Shown here in pieces: positions 60,952 to 64,000 of a stretch of DNA of 64,000 nucleotides. Under the pieces are notes generated by a model, which did no database searches, was not told the DNA's origin, and saw nothing but the letters and a program-made list of their open reading frames with translations. The stretch's first letter is position 1. Each line of letters begins with the position of its first letter. Origin of the DNA: Streptomyces canus (GTDB lineage: Bacteria; Actinomycetota; Actinomycetes; Streptomycetales; Streptomycetaceae); assembly GCF_041435015.1 (NCBI RefSeq), contig NZ_CP107989.1, positions 4,464,001 to 4,528,000 on the forward strand, written 5' to 3'. Position numbers and translations under genes: made by a program.

Positions 60952-61983
60952 ATGGCAGCGAACCGCCGCCCGACCCTGGCCGACGTCGCCCGCGAAGTGG
61001 GCGTCAGCGCCAAGACGGTCTCCCGCGTTCTCAACGAGGACGGACCCGCGTCGCCCGAGACGAGGGAACAGGTGCTGGCCGCCGTGGCCAAGCTCGGCTT
61101 CCAGCCGAACCTGATGGCGCGCAACATCCGCGTCGGCGGGCCCGACACCACCGTCGGGCTGGTCATCCCCGACCTCGGCAACCCGTTCTTCGGAGCGGTG
61201 GCCCGCAGTATCGAGGACACGGTCCGCGACCGTGGACTGACCCTGCTCATGGGCTCGTCGGCGGACGAACCGGACCGTGAACGGGCCCTGACGGACAAGT
61301 TCCTGGCCCGCCGCGTCAGCGTCCTGCTGGTCGTGCCGTCCGTCGGCGCCGACCACTCCCACCTCAAGACCCACCGCGCCACCGGGCTGCCCGTCGTCTT
61401 CCTCGACCGCCCCGGAGTGGGCCTGGCCGCCGACAGCGTGGTCAGCTCCAACCGCACCGGCGCCCACGACGGCGTCGCCCACCTGATCGCCCACGGCCAC
61501 CGGCGCATCGGCTTCGTCGGCGACCTGCCGGTCAAGCTCTACACCCGCCGTGAGCGCTTCACCGGGTACCGGGAGGCCCTTGAGCGGGCCGGCCTGCCCT
61601 ACGACCGTTCCCTGGTCACCAACGCCCATGACCAGCAAGGGGCTTCGGCCGCGACCTCCCGGCTCCTCGGCCTGGCCGCTCCGCCCACGGCCCTGTTCGC
61701 CGGCAACAACATCGTCGCCCTGGGGATAGTGGCCGAACTCGCCCGCAGCAGACGCAAGGACGTCGCCGTCGTCTCCTTCGACGACGTCCCGCTCGCCGAG
61801 GCACTCGAACCGGCCCTGACCGTCGTCGCCCAGGACCCGGACGAGATCGGCAGGACGGCGGCGACCACGGCCCTGTCCCGCCTCGACGGCGACCGCACCC
61901 GGGCCCGGACCATCACCGTGCCGACCCGGCTGATCGTGCGCGGCTCGGGCGAGCGGCCCGCCCCGGAGTTGCAGCGGGCCTGA
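60952..61983 (+). CDS. LacI-family transcriptional regulator
   Basis: A 343-aa LacI/GalR repressor: HTH TLADVAREVGVSAKTVSRVL, hinge helix region KLGFQPNLMARNIRVGG, and the sugar-binding core (TVGLVIPDLGNPFFGAVARS; LFAGNNIVALGIVAELARS; VAVVSFDDVPLAEALEPALT). It follows the ABC genes by 76 bp. CG-centred palindromes at the two divergent promoters (57622-57651, 57797-57826) are of LacI type and are its likely targets. Confidence 0.92.
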   Translation: MAANRRPTLADVAREVGVSAKTVSRVLNEDGPASPETREQVLAAVAKLGFQPNLMARNIRVGGPDTTVGLVIPDLGNPFFGAVARSIEDTVRDRGLTLLMGSSADEPDRERALTDKFLARRVSVLLVVPSVGADHSHLKTHRATGLPVVFLDRPGVGLAADSVVSSNRTGAHDGVAHLIAHGHRRIGFVGDLPVKLYTRRERFTGYREALERAGLPYDRSLVTNAHDQQGASAATSRLLGLAAPPTALFAGNNIVALGIVAELARSRRKDVAVVSFDDVPLAEALEPALTVVAQDPDEIGRTAATTALSRLDGDRTRARTITVPTRLIVRGSGERPAPELQRA

Positions 61984-61987
61984 CCCG

Positions 61988-63034
61988 TCAGCCCGCCTGC
62001 CCCGGCACCTCCTTCATCTCGTTCACGACCGCCCGCTGAGTGATGGCGATGGTGAACGTCACGGTGCCCTTCTTGAAGGTCTCACTCGGCCCGACCTGCA
62101 CACTGCGCTCACCGAGGAACGCGTACGTCTTCCTGTCGAAGATCCACTCCGTGCGCTGCCCGCTCTGCTCGTCGAGCCGCGCGACGGCCACCCCGTGGCG
62201 CCCCACCGCGTCGACCGCGTCGTCCACCGCGACGACACCGGGGATCTCGGCGGCGGCCTTGTAGAGCGCGGCGGTGAGGTTCGCGGGCGGGTAGCTCTCG
62301 GTCAGCAGGTCGCCGATGGCGACGAAGGCGGCCTGGTCGCGGGAGACTTCGGGATCCCTGGTGGCATCCGACTCCTGGTAGATCTTCCGCAGCAGGGCCC
62401 CGGGTTCGGTGGGCAGCTGGGCGAGCCGGCGGTAGGCAGAGCTGAGCGGGTTCGGTCCGGCCAGGGTGATGCCGTCCTCGCTCGTGTTGCCCGGCTCGAT
62501 CAGCCAGCCGTTCCTGCCGTCGGGGGACTCCCAGACCTGACGGGAGTGCAGCTTCTCGCTGACCACCGTGGTCTTGTCGTCGACCGTCTTGGGGTAGGTG
62601 CTGGCGACCTTGGACGCGATGTAGAGGAACTGGTCGTCGCGCACGCCGGGTTCGGAGGTGTCGGCGGCGGCCAGCGAGATGTGGTCGAGCAGGCGGTCGG
62701 CGCCCCGGGCGTCGGCGGCGCCGATGCGGGTTGTCAGGGCGGGCCCGGTGGCCAGGGAGGTGTTCGCGTCACCGCCGCCGGTCAGGGCGAGGCCGCCCAC
62801 GACCGCGCCGGCCAGGGCGCAGGCCAGCGCGGGCAGCAGGACCGTCCGGCGCAGGAACGGGTTGCGGCGTACGGGGGCAACGGCCGTGGCACGGAGGTCT
62901 TCGCGGATCCGGACCATCATCTGCTCCTTGTGGAACTGGTGGCGGCCCGCCGGCAGATCCCGCTCCACGGAGGGCAGAAGACCCTGGGTCTCCGTCCACT
63001 CGGCCGGGTGCGGCTGGGAGGGGCTGGCGTTCAT
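61988..63034 (-). CDS. CU044_5270 family protein (anti-sigma-like)
   Basis: A 348-aa single-pass membrane protein: cytoplasmic N-terminus of about 65 residues with KEQMMVRIREDLRATAVAPV, one helix (TVLLPALACALAGAVVGGLA), and a long extracytoplasmic domain (YLYIASK-type start, here DDQFLYIASKVASTYPKTVD; AELPTEPGALLRKIYQESD-like region; DAVDAVGRHGVAVARLDEQS). Such proteins are routinely paired with ECF sigma factors and may act as anti-sigma or signal sensors. Its GTG/ATG region overlaps the sigma gene stop by 4 bp. Its stop is 4 bp from that of the convergent LacI gene, so there is no room for a terminator between them. Confidence 0.85.
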   Translation of the reverse strand: MNASPSQPHPAEWTETQGLLPSVERDLPAGRHQFHKEQMMVRIREDLRATAVAPVRRNPFLRRTVLLPALACALAGAVVGGLALTGGGDANTSLATGPALTTRIGAADARGADRLLDHISLAAADTSEPGVRDDQFLYIASKVASTYPKTVDDKTTVVSEKLHSRQVWESPDGRNGWLIEPGNTSEDGITLAGPNPLSSAYRRLAQLPTEPGALLRKIYQESDATRDPEVSRDQAAFVAIGDLLTESYPPANLTAALYKAAAEIPGVVAVDDAVDAVGRHGVAVARLDEQSGQRTEWIFDRKTYAFLGERSVQVGPSETFKKGTVTFTIAITQRAVVNEMKEVPGQAG

Positions 63035-63669
63035 CGGTTTCCTTCCTGTGCGGACCGGATCACGTAGTCGCGATCACCTGTTATCTGCCGGTTCGACGGG
63101 GTGAGTTCCCGTCTTTTTCTCGCCAGTTCGGCCTCGGCGAGCTTCCGCAGCCTGCCGCGCGCCCGGGACAGCCGGGAGCGGACGGTGCCGACGGGGATGC
63201 CGAGGGCGCGGGCGGCGTCGGCGTACTCGAGCCCCTCCCACAGGCACAGCACCAGGACCTCGCGTTCGGGGCGTCTCAGGGAGCCGAGCGCGGTCAGCGT
63301 GGCGGCGATCCGGCGCCGGTCGTCCACCCGCCCGGCGGTCTCCTCGGCATGGTCGGCGACCTCGGCCACCCCTGCCGCGGCCGCCGCGCCGGCCGCGGCC
63401 CGGTAGCGGCGGTTGCTGCGGTAGTGGGACCGGGCGACGTTCGTGGCGATGCCGAGCAGCCAGGGCCGCAGCGAGCCCCCGTCGGCCTCGATCGACGTCC
63501 GGCGCCGCCAGGCCTCCATGAACGTCGCCGACATGACGTCCTCGGCCACGGACCAGTCGGCGGTCAGCCGGAAGGCGTGGTTGTACACCGAGCGGGCGTA
63601 CTGGTCGTAGAGCTCCGCGAAGGCGTCCGGATCCCCGGCCCGTATCCGGGTTCGCATATCTGTGGTCAC
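63031..63669 (-). CDS. ECF RNA polymerase sigma factor
   Basis: A 212-aa ECF sigma factor: region 2 (FAELYDQYARSVYNHAFRLT, DWSVAEDVMSATFMEAWRRR), an Ala-rich linker, and region 4 (LRRPEREVLVLCLWEGLEYA, DAARALGIPVGTVRSRLSRA). It is coupled to the CU044_5270 gene, with which it forms the usual two-gene unit. Target promoter and stimulus are unknown. Confidence 0.93.
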   Translation of the reverse strand: MTTDMRTRIRAGDPDAFAELYDQYARSVYNHAFRLTADWSVAEDVMSATFMEAWRRRTSIEADGGSLRPWLLGIATNVARSHYRSNRRYRAAAGAAAAAGVAEVADHAEETAGRVDDRRRIAATLTALGSLRRPEREVLVLCLWEGLEYADAARALGIPVGTVRSRLSRARGRLRKLAEAELARKRRELTPSNRQITGDRDYVIRSAQEGNR

Positions 63670-63742
63670 GCACTCAACTGCCCGGACGCATCACCGAGTT
63701 CCAGTGATCCACGTCACACTCCCGCTAATGTTGTGCACTTTA

Positions 63743-63771
63743 TTGACGGCGGTCACGAGACAGCCTAATTT
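63743..63771 (+). promoter_or_regulatory. Promoter of the MFS gene
   Basis: -35 TTGACG (63743-63748), 17-bp spacer, -10 TAATTT (63766-63771), 36 bp before the ATG at 63807. Good HrdB-type match. Confidence 0.7.
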
Positions 63772-63806
63772 CACGGTGTCCTTCCCCCGCTCCAAGGGAG
63801 CCCGCG

Positions 63807-64000
63807 ATGCCCCCGTCCCCCACCGCATCAGAACGCACCCGCCAACTCCGCCGAGTCGCCCTCTCCGGACTGCTCGGCACCGCCGTCGAGTTCTACGACT
63901 TCCTCGTCTACGGCACCGTCGCCGCGCTCGTCTTCGGCGAACTGTTCTTCCCCGGCGCCGACCCCGCCGTGGGCACGATCGCCGCGTTCGGCACCTTCGC
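63807..64000 (+). CDS. MHS-family MFS transporter (5' end only)
   Basis: The first 64 codons are visible: a hydrophilic start (PPSPTASERTRQLRRVALSG), then LLGTAVEFYDFLVYGTVAAL and VFGELFFPGADPAVGTIAAF. The GTxVEFYDFxxYG segment is the first-helix signature of the metabolite:H+ symporter group (shikimate, proline/betaine, alpha-ketoglutarate carriers). AAGGGAG precedes the ATG. The rest lies beyond the window. Confidence 0.85.
   Translation, partial: MPPSPTASERTRQLRRVALSGLLGTAVEFYDFLVYGTVAALVFGELFFPGADPAVGTIAAFGTF

Overview
The window is chromosomal DNA from a high-GC actinomycete, almost certainly a Streptomyces. GC is very high, third codon positions are strongly G/C, and the gene content is typical of that genus: resB/ccdA/tlpA beside hemL, a DrrAB-like exporter behind a ribbon-helix-helix regulator, DUF2252, DUF5133, DUF7144 and SHOCT proteins, and a CU044_5270/ECF sigma pair. 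No rRNA, tRNA, CRISPR array or complete prophage was seen.

Left flank (1-7537). A minus-strand group encodes hemL, a histidine phosphatase, a Tat/lipoprotein polysaccharide-deacetylase-like protein, a TlpA/ResA-like thioredoxin lipoprotein, CcdA and ResB (running off the edge). This is System II cytochrome c maturation beside a tetrapyrrole step. A short conserved hypothetical gene (7106-7537) closes the flank.

Central accessory block (about 7476-47110). Its ends are marked by two direct copies of a 35-bp sequence exactly 39,600 bp apart. The left copy lies in the 3' end of the hypothetical gene, about 95 bp from the decayed C-terminus of a tyrosine integrase, so the block looks like an old integrated island. 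It holds: a regulator/DUF4097/ABC exporter group behind an array of TGGCGCCA boxes; a potassium locus (kdpFABC plus a 27-aa microprotein, kdpED, a KimA-like K+ permease, an orphan KdpD-like kinase, a CPA1 antiporter, a four-TM sensor-like protein, a second APC permease, two paralogous two-TM proteins and a K+ channel); and a set of small stress-type genes.

The most notable signal is a shared promoter design in the potassium locus. CGTCAn hexamers are tandemly repeated at 11-bp spacing, usually as two pairs separated by 15 bp, with the gene-proximal hexamer exactly 29 bp from a candidate -10 element. It occurs before kdp, the KimA-like gene, both two-TM genes, the orphan kinase and the four-TM protein. 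Paired 11-bp direct repeats are how OmpR/PhoB-class regulators bind, and KdpE, encoded here, is one, so I propose a local KdpE regulon.

Right flank (47118-64000). This holds an M20 peptidase and AbgT transporter divergent from a two-domain Lrp regulator; a GH1 beta-glucosidase with a MalFGE-type sugar ABC transporter and a divergent ROK regulator; a monooxygenase divergent from an FrcBCA-like sugar ABC transporter and LacI regulator, with mirror-image promoters and paired CG-centred operators; an ECF sigma factor with a CU044_5270 protein; and the start of an MHS-family MFS transporter.
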